Shown: positions 49,809 to 58,134, counted from the stretch's first letter. The stretch is DNA of 64,000 nucleotides from Actinoplanes sp. DH11 (GCF_020873875.1 NZ_JAHWGU010000010.1:186001-250000); one strand, 5' to 3'. Translations and numbers: made by a program. The notes: generated from the letters alone by a model not told the origin.

Positions 49809-50405
49809 TCAACCGCCCAGGAGGGCTCGGGTGTTCTCCCAGCCCTCCAGGGCGAGGTCCAGCGTGGCCAGCTCGGCCGGGCCGCGCAGCCGCCGCCACG
49901 GTGCGGTCGAGGTCACGTCGCCCGGTGCCGGGGCGGTCCGGCGCAGCCGCTGCGGTGTCGCGGTGTCCAGGTCGTGGTCGGCGAGCCAGTCCGGGGCGGG
50001 CAGGGTCGTGGCGACACCGAGCAGCCCGCCGCCCGGCCCGCCGGACGCCACCGCCACCGGCCGGCTGTCCAGCGGCTGGAGCAGCTTGCCGAGTGTCATG
50101 CCGGGCACGTCCGGCGCGTCCGCGGCGATCACCGCCGCCTGGTCGTAACCGTCCGCCGCGGCGGCGGCCAGCACCGGCAGCACGGTGGGCGCCGGCACGT
50201 CGTAGATCTTCATCCCGGGCCAGGCGATCTCCTCGGCCAGCTGCCGGTCTCCGGGCGCCGCCGCGATCGCGGCATCGGCCGCGGAGAGACGCGCGAGCAG
50301 ATCCACCACGTCCTCGGCGAGGGCCGCGCGCCAGGCGCTCAGCTCCACGCCGGGCGGGCTCCACGGAACCGGGACGAGCAGGGTCACCACCACACGGCGC
50401 AGCAC
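49809..50405 (-). CDS. Hypothetical protein, DUF2064/glycosyltransferase-A-like
   Basis: 198 aa. The pattern RRVVVTLLVPVPW, DRQLAEEIAWPG and the segment AAVIAADAPDVPGMTLGKLL resemble the nucleotidyl/glycosyl-transferase fold of DUF2064 or CofC-type proteins (an acidic DxPDxP-like motif), but the match is weak. It follows the metallopeptidase gene with a 10-nt gap on the same strand, so they are likely an operon. Function not assigned. Confidence 0.65.
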   Translation of the reverse strand: MLRRVVVTLLVPVPWSPPGVELSAWRAALAEDVVDLLARLSAADAAIAAAPGDRQLAEEIAWPGMKIYDVPAPTVLPVLAAAAADGYDQAAVIAADAPDVPGMTLGKLLQPLDSRPVAVASGGPGGGLLGVATTLPAPDWLADHDLDTATPQRLRRTAPAPGDVTSTAPWRRLRGPAELATLDLALEGWENTRALLGG

Positions 50406-50415
50406 GAGCTCGAGC

Positions 50416-50952
50416 TTAGTGCTCGGCCATCTCCAGGTTGCCGGCCGCCGAGACGCCCTCGAGGTATCCCCTGGCGCGCTCCGCCTTGGGGAACCGGCTC
50501 ACCAGCTCCCAGAAACGGGCGTTGTGGCTGGGAACGACCAGGTGGGCCAGCTCGTGCAGCACCACGTAGTCGACGACCCAGTCGGGCATCTCCTGGATCC
50601 GATGGGAGATCCGGATGGTCGCGTCGTCGGGAGTGCACGAGCCCCAGCGCCCGTTCTGGTTGGTCACCCACCGGACGCTCGCCGGGAGTACCAGGTCGGC
50701 GTGGTCGGCGAGGTAGCGCGCCGTGAGGCGGCGGGCGCGGGCCAGCAACTCGTCGTCGGTGGAACGCAGCCGTTCCTCGCGGGCGGCCAGCCGGGCGAGC
50801 ATCCGCTCGACCCACTCGGTCTCCTCGGCCCGCGAGAAGCGGTCCGGGATGAGCACCACGACTCGCTCGCCGTCGCGATACGCGGACACTGTCCGGCGCC
50901 GGCGCTGACTACGCCGCACCTCAACGACAGGCTTGCGCGTGCGGGCGGCCAT
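50416..50952 (-). CDS. YgjP/M48-type zinc metallopeptidase
   Basis: 178 aa. The zinc motif VVLHELAHLVVPSHNARFW (HExxH plus third ligand His) sits at ~residue 135, preceded by the conserved VTNQNGRWGSCTPDDATIRIS. A basic N-terminus (VEVRRSQRRRRTVSAYRDG) precedes it. Family members (YgjP, COG1451) are small putative metal-dependent hydrolases. ATG 50952; the 470 bp upstream (50953-51422) hold no gene. Confidence 0.88.
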   Translation of the reverse strand: MAARTRKPVVEVRRSQRRRRTVSAYRDGERVVVLIPDRFSRAEETEWVERMLARLAAREERLRSTDDELLARARRLTARYLADHADLVLPASVRWVTNQNGRWGSCTPDDATIRISHRIQEMPDWVVDYVVLHELAHLVVPSHNARFWELVSRFPKAERARGYLEGVSAAGNLEMAEH

Positions 50953-51422
50953 TACCGGCTCGCGCAGCCCAGATTCGGGTTCACGTTGAGACGCTAATCC
51001 GCCAGCCCCTGGTCACCGCAAGAGTACGGGCAATGACCGTCTCCGAAAATGCGCGCTTCCGCCGCATATACCCGAAAAAATTTTCCTCACCGGTAACACC
51101 TGAGACATCCGTCAACCTAGACCATCTTCAACTCAGCCACTCAGGGACCCGGTTGTCCGTTTCATGCCTTTCTGAAGGGAATCGTCGGCGTGTCCCGGCA
51201 AATCTGGCCCAAAAGGACCTTTCGCACCGGCACACTCACGACGTCGGCGACACCGCCGACACTGCGTTGACATGGAACCGACCTGACCTGGGTAAGTGAC
51301 CGCCCCGGACGGGTGGCCACATCCGCGTGGCCGCGAGCGGTCCAGCGCCGCAGAAAGGTTCGCACCCGTAGCCGCGAACAAGGCACCGGGCTGAGCGGCC
51401 GACGACACGACGAGGAGGAACC
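50953..51422. other. Intergenic region between divergent genes
   Basis: 470 bp without supported coding. An AT-rich patch (cccgaaaaaattttcctc near 51068) and TTGACA at 51267-51272 suggest promoters for the flanking divergent genes. No repeats seen. Confidence 0.5.
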
Positions 51423-51584
51423 GTGGCCGACACCACTTACAACGGCTACTGCGTGAAGTGCAAGGAAAAGCGCGACTTCCAGGGCGAAGTGGCAGTTTCC
51501 AAGACCGGCATGAACATGGCGAAGGGCAAGTGCCCGGTCTGCGGGACCACCATGAACCGGATCCTGGGCAAGGCCAAGGCGTGA
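51423..51584 (+). CDS. Small zinc-ribbon protein (DUF5679-like, 53 aa)
   Basis: GTG 51423 after GAGGAGGAACC gives 53 aa with two CxxC knuckles (GYCVKCKEKRDF and KCPVCGTTMNRIL), predicting a single Zn ribbon, and a basic C-terminus. It matches the short DUF5679-type actinobacterial proteins (from memory). Too short for standard ORF limits. Upstream 470-bp gap supplies its own promoter. Function unknown; ribosome- or RNA-association would fit its basic nature. Confidence 0.88.
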   Translation: MADTTYNGYCVKCKEKRDFQGEVAVSKTGMNMAKGKCPVCGTTMNRILGKAKA

Positions 51585-51801
51585 CCCGCCCGTCCGGGGA
51601 GGCCGGCCGCACGGTCGTCCTCCCCGGCGGTTTCGCCGGCACAGCCGTAACCGTGTCCGCGCGACCACGTTGAGTAGACCGGACCGGTCTCCACCTACCT
51701 GTGGATAACTCGCCTCAGGCTGTGGACAACCCTGCACCGTGACCTTGCCCGCCTGTGGATAACATCACCGCTCCGCATCGTGCCGATGACACCCTGTCAG
51801 G

Positions 51802-52923
51802 ATGTCCCGGATACCGCTCCCCCGCCCGACCCTCATCCCCGGGCTCCCGCGCATCTGGCGGACCCCGGAGGAGCTGCAGCTCGGCCTCGATCCCGCGCAC
51901 GCCGTCCTGCTTCGGCTGCCCGATCCCAAGGCCGCCCAGCTCCTCGATCTTCTCGACGGCGCACGCTCCGAGCGTCTGGTCCTGCTGCGCGCGGCCGAAC
52001 TGGGCGTCCCGCCCGCGGAGGCCCGCGAGATCCTCGACCTGCTCTACCAGTCCGGCCTCGTACTTCCCGCCGGAACCCTGCTGCCCACCGCCCTCCCGGC
52101 GTCGTCCCGTGCCCGGCTGACCGGCGAGGCCGCCGCGCTGGCCCTGTGTGCGGCCGGTCCACCGGGCCCGGTCACCGGCGACGCACCCTCGCCCGCCCGG
52201 TTGCTGCGCCGGCGGCAGTCCGCCCGGGTGGTGCTCAACGGCCGCGGGCGACTCGGCGCCCCGATCGCGGTGGCGCTGGCCGAGGCCGGCGTCGGTCACG
52301 TCCAGCCGGACCTGACCGGTTCCGTCGCACCCGGCGAGGTCACCGGCGGCCCGCTCGGCACCGGCGACGTCGGCAGCCCACGCCGCGCCGCGGTCACCGC
52401 CGCCATTCTGCGCGCCGCGCCCGGCACGGAGGTGCACGGCGCCCGCCGGGCCGCCGCCACCCTGGTCGTCCAGCTGGCACACGACGAGCCCACCGCCCTG
52501 GTCGCCGCCGGTCATGCCGGCCGGCGCCAGCCGCACCTCGCGGTCACCATCCGGGACGGCGCCGCGGTGATCGGTCCCCTGGTCCCGGCCACCGGAGCAC
52601 CGTGCCTGCACTGCCTCGACCTGCACCGGCAGGACCGGGACGCCGGCTGGCCGGGCTCCTTGGGCGCGGCCGGCACGGATGCCGAGCCGTGCGCCGTCGC
52701 CACCCTGCTGGCCGCCACGGCGTACGCGACGGCCGAGATCCTGGCGTATCTGGACGGCCGGATCCCGGACACCCTCGGTGTCGCCGTCGAGATCTCGGCA
52801 GCCGGCCGGTTCCGGCGCCGCACCTGGCCACCGCATCCGGCCTGTGACTGTCAGCGGCACACGGGAACCTTCACCCGACCTTCACCGCATAAGCCCAAAA
52901 CCACCAGACGACGGGCAGAGTAG
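51802..52923 (+). CDS. ThiF/TOMM-cyclodehydratase-like protein
   Basis: 373 aa. The N-terminal ~100 residues form a winged-helix-like peptide-binding region (LLDLLDGARSERLVLLRAAE); the centre is a ThiF-type Rossmann fold (NGRGRLGAPIAVAL, PLVPATGAPCLHCLDLHRQD). Zinc ligands CLHC and CDCQ are kept, but the ATP-binding loop is degenerate (GRGRLG) and no adjacent precursor peptide or YcaO gene is visible. Occupies the Rv3196 position between the metalloprotease block and the ABC1 kinase. A structural or cofactor role rather than natural-product biosynthesis is likely. Confidence 0.75.
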   Translation: MSRIPLPRPTLIPGLPRIWRTPEELQLGLDPAHAVLLRLPDPKAAQLLDLLDGARSERLVLLRAAELGVPPAEAREILDLLYQSGLVLPAGTLLPTALPASSRARLTGEAAALALCAAGPPGPVTGDAPSPARLLRRRQSARVVLNGRGRLGAPIAVALAEAGVGHVQPDLTGSVAPGEVTGGPLGTGDVGSPRRAAVTAAILRAAPGTEVHGARRAAATLVVQLAHDEPTALVAAGHAGRRQPHLAVTIRDGAAVIGPLVPATGAPCLHCLDLHRQDRDAGWPGSLGAAGTDAEPCAVATLLAATAYATAEILAYLDGRIPDTLGVAVEISAAGRFRRRTWPPHPACDCQRHTGTFTRPSPHKPKTTRRRAE

Positions 52924-52950
52924 CGGCCCGGCGTCGGTCACAATGATCTG

Positions 52951-54303
52951 GTGACCGACATACCCCGCCGTGCGGCTTCCCGGACCGCCAAGCTGGCCGC
53001 ACTGCCGCTCGGCTTCGCCGGGCGGACCGCGCTCGGCCTGGGCAAGCGCGCCGTCGGCATCGCCTCCGACGTGATCTCCGCGGACATCCAGCAACGTACC
53101 GCCGAACAATTGTTCAGTGTCCTGGGCCAGCTCAAGGGCGGCGCGATGAAGTTCGGCCAAGCGCTGTCGGTCTTCGAGGCGGCCCTGCCCGACGAGATGG
53201 CCGGGCCGTACCGGCAGGCCCTGACCAAGTTGCAGGAAGCAGCGCCGCCGATGCCGGTGGCGAACGTGCACAAGGCCCTGGCCGAGCAGCTCGGCCCGGA
53301 CTGGCGGGACAAGTTCGCCGAGTTCGACGACAGCCCGGCTGCCGCGGCCAGCATCGGCCAGGTGCACCGCGCGGTCTGGAAACTGCCGCCGGCCCGCCGC
53401 AACGCGAAACCCAAGCTGCTGCCGGTCGCCGTGAAGGTGCAGTACCCGGGCGCCGGCGACGCGCTGATCGCCGACCTCAAACAGCTCTCCCGGCTGGCCG
53501 GCATGTTCAAGATCATTCAGCCGGGCATTGACGTGAAACCGCTGCTCGCCGAGCTCCGTGACCGGATCACCGAGGAGCTCGACTACGAGATGGAGGCGCA
53601 GACCCAGCAGGCCTTCGCCGAGGCGTTCCACGACGACCCGGACATCTACGTGCCGCGGGTGGTGGCGTCCGCGCCGCGGGTGCTGGTCACCGAGTGGGTG
53701 GACGGCAGGCCGCTGGCCGACGTGATCGCCTCCGGCACCGTCCAGGAGCGCGACGAGGCCGGCCGCCTCATGGCGATCCTGCACTTCTCGGCGCCGGCCC
53801 GGGCCGGGCTGCTGCACGCCGATCCGCACCCCGGCAACTTCCGGATCCTTGCCGACGGGCGGCTCGGAGTGATCGATTTCGGCGCGGTCGCCCGGCTGCC
53901 CGACGGCCATCCGGAGCCGATCGGCCGGCTGGTCCGGCTGGCCCTGGACGGCCAGGCGCAGGCGGTGGTCGACGGGCTGAAGGACGAGGGTTTCATCAAG
54001 CCGGACGAGGAGATCGACGCGGAGGCGGTCCTGACGTTCCTGCTGCCGATGATCGAGCCGGTCGCGGTGGACCGGTTCCGGTTCACGCGTGCTTGGCTGC
54101 GCGGTGAGGCTACCCGGCTGGCCAGCCCGAAATCGCCCGCCTACCAGCTCAGCCGCAAGCTCAACCTGCCGCCGTCCTACCTGCTGATCCACCGGGTGAC
54201 GCTGGGCTCGATCGGCGTGCTCAGCCAGCTCGAGGCCGAGGCGGCCTACCGCGAGATCCTCGAGGAGTGGCTGCCGGGATTTGCCCCGGCCGAGGAGAAG
54301 TAG
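52951..54303 (+). CDS. ABC1/AarF (UbiB-like) atypical kinase
   Basis: 450-aa ABC1 kinase-like protein. Motifs: GGAMKFGQALSVFE (KxGQ), AAASIGQVHRAV (Ala-rich loop), VAVKVQYPG, ITEELDYEMEA, LHADPHPGNF and VIDFGAVAR (catalytic/metal residues). Members act as ATPases in quinone or lipid pathways; the M. tuberculosis homolog (Rv3197) is next to whiB7 and linked to drug efflux. GTG 52951 with CACAAT at 52939-52944, 6 nt upstream. Its final codons and stop form the first unit of a 33-bp tandem array. Confidence 0.93.
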   Translation: MTDIPRRAASRTAKLAALPLGFAGRTALGLGKRAVGIASDVISADIQQRTAEQLFSVLGQLKGGAMKFGQALSVFEAALPDEMAGPYRQALTKLQEAAPPMPVANVHKALAEQLGPDWRDKFAEFDDSPAAAASIGQVHRAVWKLPPARRNAKPKLLPVAVKVQYPGAGDALIADLKQLSRLAGMFKIIQPGIDVKPLLAELRDRITEELDYEMEAQTQQAFAEAFHDDPDIYVPRVVASAPRVLVTEWVDGRPLADVIASGTVQERDEAGRLMAILHFSAPARAGLLHADPHPGNFRILADGRLGVIDFGAVARLPDGHPEPIGRLVRLALDGQAQAVVDGLKDEGFIKPDEEIDAEAVLTFLLPMIEPVAVDRFRFTRAWLRGEATRLASPKSPAYQLSRKLNLPPSYLLIHRVTLGSIGVLSQLEAEAAYREILEEWLPGFAPAEEK

Positions 54304-54395
54304 GGCCGGGGAGAAGCCCCGGCCGAGGAGAAGTAAGGGCTGGGAGAAGCACCAGCCGAAAGAAGTAAGGCCGGGAAGAAGCACCGGCAGGGCGC
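54283..54395. repeat. 33-bp tandem repeat covering the ABC1 kinase stop codon
   Basis: Units at 54283, 54316, 54349 and 54381 (periods 33, 33, 32), each like gccccggccgaggagaagta. Unit 1 is the last seven codons plus stop of the kinase gene. Confidence 0.93.
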
Positions 54396-54411
54396 GGCGG
54401 GATGGAACCGG

Positions 54412-54445
54412 AGAAGGCCCGTCCGCAACGGCGGACGGGCCTTCT
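54412..54445. terminator. Bidirectional terminator
   Basis: Perfect 15-bp stem AGAAGGCCCGTCCGC/GCGGACGGGCCTTCT with a 4-nt loop, between the convergent ABC1 kinase gene and the small whiB7-linked ORF. No long T run. Confidence 0.88.
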
Positions 54446-54457
54446 GTTCAGTGCGGT

Positions 54458-54673
54458 TCAGAGTCCGCCGAGTTCGCGAGCTGCCCGCTTGCGGGCCTCC
54501 ATGGCGACACGACGGGCGGAGCGGTAAGCCTCAGGTGCACGGTCACTCTGAGGCTGAGGCATTCGAGCCCTCGAGAGCGCTTCGTGGATGAGTCTCATCT
54601 TGTTACTTACGTTCGACGTCATTTCGGAACTCGGCTTTCGCTGATCGATCACGGTCAGGGACAGGGTGGTCAT
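54458..54673 (-). CDS. Small protein downstream of whiB7 (IHEALSRAR motif)
   Basis: 71 aa, ATG 54673, three nt after the whiB7 stop. After a variable N-terminus it has MRLIHEALSRARMP and a basic Arg/Ala helix (ARRVAMEARKRAARELGGL). Short proteins with an IHEALxRA helix occur widely in actinobacteria. Co-transcription with whiB7 is likely, so it may be antibiotic-stress induced. Real start may be the internal ATG of MRLIHEA. Function unknown. Confidence 0.7.
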   Translation of the reverse strand: MTTLSLTVIDQRKPSSEMTSNVSNKMRLIHEALSRARMPQPQSDRAPEAYRSARRVAMEARKRAARELGGL

Positions 54674-54676
54674 TTC

Positions 54677-55039
54677 TCAGGCCGCCAGGCGGACCGAATT
54701 GCGGGTCTCCAGGCCGTTCGCGGCGAGCCGCTCCTCGACCTCGACGGCGAGCTCGGCGTCACGGGCGACGTCGGCCTTGCGCGGACGGCCACGGGGCCGC
54801 TTGCGCGGGACCACGGCGCCACGCTCGAAGATCTCGCCACCCCAGACACCCCAGGGCTCACTCCGCTCGACCGCGCCGGCGAGGCACTCGACGCGCAGCG
54901 GGCAGTCCCCGCAGAGCGACTTGGCCAGCTCCAGCTGAGCCGGGGCGTCGGAGAACCAGAGGTCAGGGTCGAACTTCCGGCAGGGCAGGTTCGCCTCGAT
55001 CTCGACGGTCACGTCGATCGGGGCCAGCGCCAGACTCAT
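54677..55039 (-). CDS. whiB7: WhiB7/WblC antibiotic-resistance regulator
   Basis: 120-aa WhiB protein with cluster cysteines in NLPCRKFD and KSLCGDCPLRVEC, the GVWGG turn, and a C-terminal AT-hook (RKRPRGRPRKAD), which is the WhiB7/WblC signature. It binds SigA and activates intrinsic resistance genes when translation is inhibited. Upstream leader contains an ORF and a classic terminator (55114-55158), pointing to ribosome-mediated attenuation. Located between uvrD2 and the ABC1 gene as in M. tuberculosis. Confidence 0.96.
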   Translation of the reverse strand: MSLALAPIDVTVEIEANLPCRKFDPDLWFSDAPAQLELAKSLCGDCPLRVECLAGAVERSEPWGVWGGEIFERGAVVPRKRPRGRPRKADVARDAELAVEVEERLAANGLETRNSVRLAA

Positions 55040-55113
55040 AAAGCCCGGTCACCTCTCTCTTTTCTCGATCTTCTGGATCGCATTACGGGTGGAACACCGG
55101 CCGGTGAGCCGGC

Positions 55114-55158
55114 AAAAAAATTAGGCCGCGGATCCCGGGTTAGCGGGTTCCGCGGCCT
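55114..55158 (-). terminator. whiB7 leader attenuator
   Basis: On the minus strand a 15-bp stem with one mismatch (outer arms AGGCCGCGGA/TCCGCGGCCT at 55149-55158 and 55123-55132), a 6-nt loop and then seven T (55120-55114). A competing hairpin (GCCGGTCTAGTAGACCACCGGC region, ~55165-55190) directly precedes it. It lies 75 nt before whiB7. Confidence 0.88.
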
Positions 55159-55178
55159 CGAAGTAAGCCGGTGGTCTA

Positions 55179-55454
55179 CTAGACCGGCCTTCCTCGAGGC
55201 GGGACACCGCTGCCACCATCCGTGTAGCGCTTACGGGAGATGGCGTTGCCACTGAAGCCAGTGGTCCCCTTGTTTCCGTCGACGAGCACCAGAACGGCTT
55301 TGCCCAGCTCGGTCTGGGTCGGGGCCTGGTGCGCCCACGGAGCCACGGTCCGCTCGGCCGCCAGCAGAGCCAGCGGAGCGGTCGGGACAACAGTGGCGGG
55401 CAGAGCGCAGGCAGCGGCCGGCAGCATCGACGGAATCGTCATGTTGAGCTCCAT
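55179..55454 (-). CDS. Leader ORF upstream of whiB7 (91 aa)
   Basis: ATG 55454 has GGAGGGGG 8 nt upstream and the frame ends at TAG 55179, just before the attenuator hairpins. Translation starts MELNMTIPSMLPAAACALPA and ends GVPPRGRPV. The C-terminal codons (Arg/Pro-rich) would be where a slowed ribosome changes the hairpin pairing. Whether the full 91-aa product exists or only the act of translation matters is unknown; shorter internal starts (MTIPSML) are possible. Confidence 0.65.
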   Translation of the reverse strand: MELNMTIPSMLPAAACALPATVVPTAPLALLAAERTVAPWAHQAPTQTELGKAVLVLVDGNKGTTGFSGNAISRKRYTDGGSGVPPRGRPV

Positions 55455-55573
55455 TTCGGCCACCCCCTCCATCTGCATGCACTCGTGTCCTGATCTCGGC
55501 GAGCGGGGTCGCTCGCTGAGGTGTGTTCTGAGGCTATGCCTGCCCTACAGCGGAGGGCAAACGAATTAACGGA

Positions 55574-57721
55574 CTAGTTTTCGAAGTTTTTCCGGGCGAG
55601 ATCATCGGGGTCCGCTCCGGCCACCAGAGCGAAGACGGCGTCGCCGTACTGGCCCAGCTTGCGCGGGCCGATCCCGGCGATCGCCAGCAACTGTGCGGGC
55701 TCCGCCGGGCGGCGCTCCGCCACAGCCACCAGAGTGGCGTCGGTGAATACCACGTAAGCAGGGACTTTCAGTTCCGCGGCGGTGTTCGCGCGCCACACCT
55801 GGAGACGCTGGTGCAGGTCCTCGTCGAGGTCCGACGGACAGGTCTGGCAGCGGCCGAGCTTGCGGTCCGCACCGGCCAGCAGGGTGGCGCCGCAGATCCG
55901 GCAGGAGGACACCTGCGGGCGGCGGCGGTCGGGTTTCCGACTGCCCCGCTCACCCCGGTCGACGGTGGACGAGGACCCGCCCGAGCGTTCCAGCTGCGGC
56001 AGGAACCGGCACGGGCGGCGCTGCCGGCCGCCGGGGGCGCGGGACTGCCCGTACGACAGCCACAGCCACTGGCGCGCCCTGGTCACTCCCACGTAGAGCA
56101 GCCGGCGCTCCTCCTCGAGCTGGTCGGGCGTCTTCGCGTACGTCGTCGGCAGTGTCCCGTCGGCGAGACCGACCAGGAAGACCGCGTCCCATTCCAGGCC
56201 CTTGGCCGAGTGCAGCGAGGCCAGGGTGACCCCGGCGACCGTCGGCGCGTGCTGCTGCTCGGCTCGGCGGGCCAGCTCGTCGTTGAAGGCGGCGAGCGAC
56301 ACGTCCCGCTGCACCCGGCCCGCCTCGCCGATCGGCAGCAGGTCGGGCGAGGCCGCGTACTCCTCGGCGAGGGTGACAAGCGCGGCGAGCGCCTCCCACT
56401 GCTCGCGTGCCGCACCGCCCGGCGGGGGCTGGGTACGGCTCCAGCCGGTTGCGGCAAGCGCCTCCACGACCGCCTCGACCAGCGGCGTCTCACCCGGGAT
56501 CGAGCGCACCGCGGCGCGCAGGGCGATCATCGCCTGACGGACCTCGGGCCGCTCGAAGAACCGTTCGCCGCCCCGGACCACGTAGGGCACCTCGGCCTCG
56601 GCGAGCGCCTCCTCGTACGCCTCGGACTGCGCGTTCGTCCGGAAGAGCACCGCGATCTCCGCCGCCGGTGTGCCCGCCGCGATGAGTTCCCGGCAGCGTC
56701 TCGCCACCGCGGCGGCCTCCCCCGGCTCGTCCGGGAAGATCTTGAGTTCCGGCTCCGGCCCGGCCGGCCGCTGGCCGACCAGCTCCAGGCGCAGCTTCGC
56801 CTCGGTGCCGCGGGCCTGCCGGATCACCGCGTTGGCAAGCCCCACCACCTGCGGCGTGGAGCGGTAGTCGCGGACCAGCCGGACCACCACGGCGTCGCGG
56901 CGCCGCCGCGGGAAGTCGATCAGGTAACCGGCCGTCGCACCGGTGAACGAGTAGATCGTCTGGCTGGCATCGCCGACCACCGTGACGTCGTCGCGGCCGC
57001 CCAGCCAGGCCTCCAGCAACCGCTGCTGCAGCGGGTTGACGTCCTGGTACTCGTCGACGACGAAGTGCCGGTACTGCGCGCGGATCTGTTCCGCCACGTC
57101 CGGGTGCTCCTCGATGCCCCAGACCGCGGCGCGCAGCAGGTCCTCGAAGTCGATCACGCCCTGGCGGCGCTTGAGCGACTCGTAGGCGGCGAACACCTCG
57201 GCCACCCGGGCCGGCTCGAACGGCGGCTCGCGGAGGGCCTTGGCCGCGGCGACCGCGTACTCCGCGGGTTCCACCAGCGACGACTTGGCCCACTCGATCT
57301 CGCTCGCCAGGTCGCGGGCGGCGGCGCGGTCGGCGCGCACGCCGGCCCGCGCGGCCGCCAGACCCACCACGCGGATCTTGCTCTCCATCAGCTCCGGCAT
57401 GCCCCGGCCCTCGAGCAGCCGGGGCGCGAAGTAGCGGACCTGCCGCAGTGCGGCGGCGTGGAACGTCCGGGCCTGCACGCCACCAGCGCCCAGCGCGGTG
57501 AGCCGGGCCCGCATCTCGGCGGCGGCCCGGGCCGTGAAGGTCACGGCGAGCACATGCCGGGGGCTGATCTCGCCGGTCGACGTCCGGTACGCCACCCGGT
57601 GGGTGATCGCCCGGGTCTTCCCGGTGCCGGCGCCGGCCAGGATGCAGACCGGGCCGGCGGGGGCGGTCACCGCCGTCCGCTGTTCCGGATCGAGCCCGGC
57701 CAGCACCGCATCAGTCAGCAC
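55574..57721 (-). CDS. uvrD2: ATP-dependent DNA helicase UvrD2
   Basis: 715-aa SF1A helicase. Motifs: I LAGAGTGKTRAITHRV, II FVVDEYQDVNPLQQ, III GDASQTIYSFTGA, V/VI TLASLHSAKGLEWDAVFLVG and YVGVTRARQWLWL. A C-terminal tetracysteine zinc site (CRICGATLLAG ... CQTC) and an HRDC domain (QLLAIAGIGPRKLGQYG) are hallmarks of actinobacterial UvrD2 rather than UvrD1. Unwinds 3'-5' in DNA repair. GTG-type start region at 57721 overlaps a SigR-type promoter facing the mycoredoxin gene. Confidence 0.95.
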   Translation of the reverse strand: MLTDAVLAGLDPEQRTAVTAPAGPVCILAGAGTGKTRAITHRVAYRTSTGEISPRHVLAVTFTARAAAEMRARLTALGAGGVQARTFHAAALRQVRYFAPRLLEGRGMPELMESKIRVVGLAAARAGVRADRAAARDLASEIEWAKSSLVEPAEYAVAAAKALREPPFEPARVAEVFAAYESLKRRQGVIDFEDLLRAAVWGIEEHPDVAEQIRAQYRHFVVDEYQDVNPLQQRLLEAWLGGRDDVTVVGDASQTIYSFTGATAGYLIDFPRRRRDAVVVRLVRDYRSTPQVVGLANAVIRQARGTEAKLRLELVGQRPAGPEPELKIFPDEPGEAAAVARRCRELIAAGTPAAEIAVLFRTNAQSEAYEEALAEAEVPYVVRGGERFFERPEVRQAMIALRAAVRSIPGETPLVEAVVEALAATGWSRTQPPPGGAAREQWEALAALVTLAEEYAASPDLLPIGEAGRVQRDVSLAAFNDELARRAEQQHAPTVAGVTLASLHSAKGLEWDAVFLVGLADGTLPTTYAKTPDQLEEERRLLYVGVTRARQWLWLSYGQSRAPGGRQRRPCRFLPQLERSGGSSSTVDRGERGSRKPDRRRPQVSSCRICGATLLAGADRKLGRCQTCPSDLDEDLHQRLQVWRANTAAELKVPAYVVFTDATLVAVAERRPAEPAQLLAIAGIGPRKLGQYGDAVFALVAGADPDDLARKNFEN

Positions 57722-57725
57722 GGTA

Positions 57726-57753
57726 GGGAATCATGACACCCCGTGCGGGCGTT
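57726..57753 (+). promoter_or_regulatory. SigR/SigH-type promoter for mycoredoxin
   Basis: GGGAAT (57726-57731), 19 nt, then GTT (57751-57753). This matches the SigR/SigH consensus with one extra spacer base, about 50 bp before the mycoredoxin start. It would place the gene under the sigR system encoded at 20.6 kb. Confidence 0.65.
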
Positions 57754-57803
57754 GTGCTTCTCAGCCGCACCGACGTGTGACCTGGATCGAAGGAGCCTGA
57801 CCG

Positions 57804-58064
57804 ATGCTGACCATGTACTCGACGTCCTGGTGTGGGTACTGCCACCGCCTGAAGAGCCAGCTCGATCGGGAGGGCATCGCCTACGACGTCGTGGACATCG
57901 AGCAGGACGAGGCCTCGGCCGCGTTCGTGCGCAGCGTGAACGGTGGCAACCAGACCGTGCCCACGATCCGCATCGTTCCCACCAACGGCGGCGACGAGAT
58001 CGTAATGACTAACCCCTCGATCGTGCAGGTCAAGGAGGCCCTCACCGGGGCAGGCGCTCTGTAG
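57804..58064 (+). CDS. mrx1: Mycoredoxin (glutaredoxin-like, Mrx1)
   Basis: 86-aa thioredoxin-fold oxidoreductase using mycothiol to reduce mixed disulfides. Active site YSTSWCGYCHRLK (CxxC at residues ~10-13); the cis-Pro loop is QTVPTIRIV and the C-terminal helix TNPSIVQVKEAL. GAAGGAG precedes ATG 57804. A SigR-type promoter lies upstream and a terminator downstream, so it is a single-gene unit divergent from uvrD2. Last conserved gene before the accessory island. Confidence 0.95.
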   Translation: MLTMYSTSWCGYCHRLKSQLDREGIAYDVVDIEQDEASAAFVRSVNGGNQTVPTIRIVPTNGGDEIVMTNPSIVQVKEALTGAGAL

Positions 58065-58110
58065 CTGATAGACCTCACGTTGATGAAGTGACTGCTTCAA
58101 GCCAGACAGA

Positions 58111-58134
58111 GCCCCGGCCACCGCCGGGGCTTTT
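58111..58134 (+). terminator. Terminator after mycoredoxin
   Basis: Perfect 8-bp stem GCCCCGGC/GCCGGGGC, 4-nt loop, TTTT tail. It marks the end of the conserved chromosome block before the island. Confidence 0.9.
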
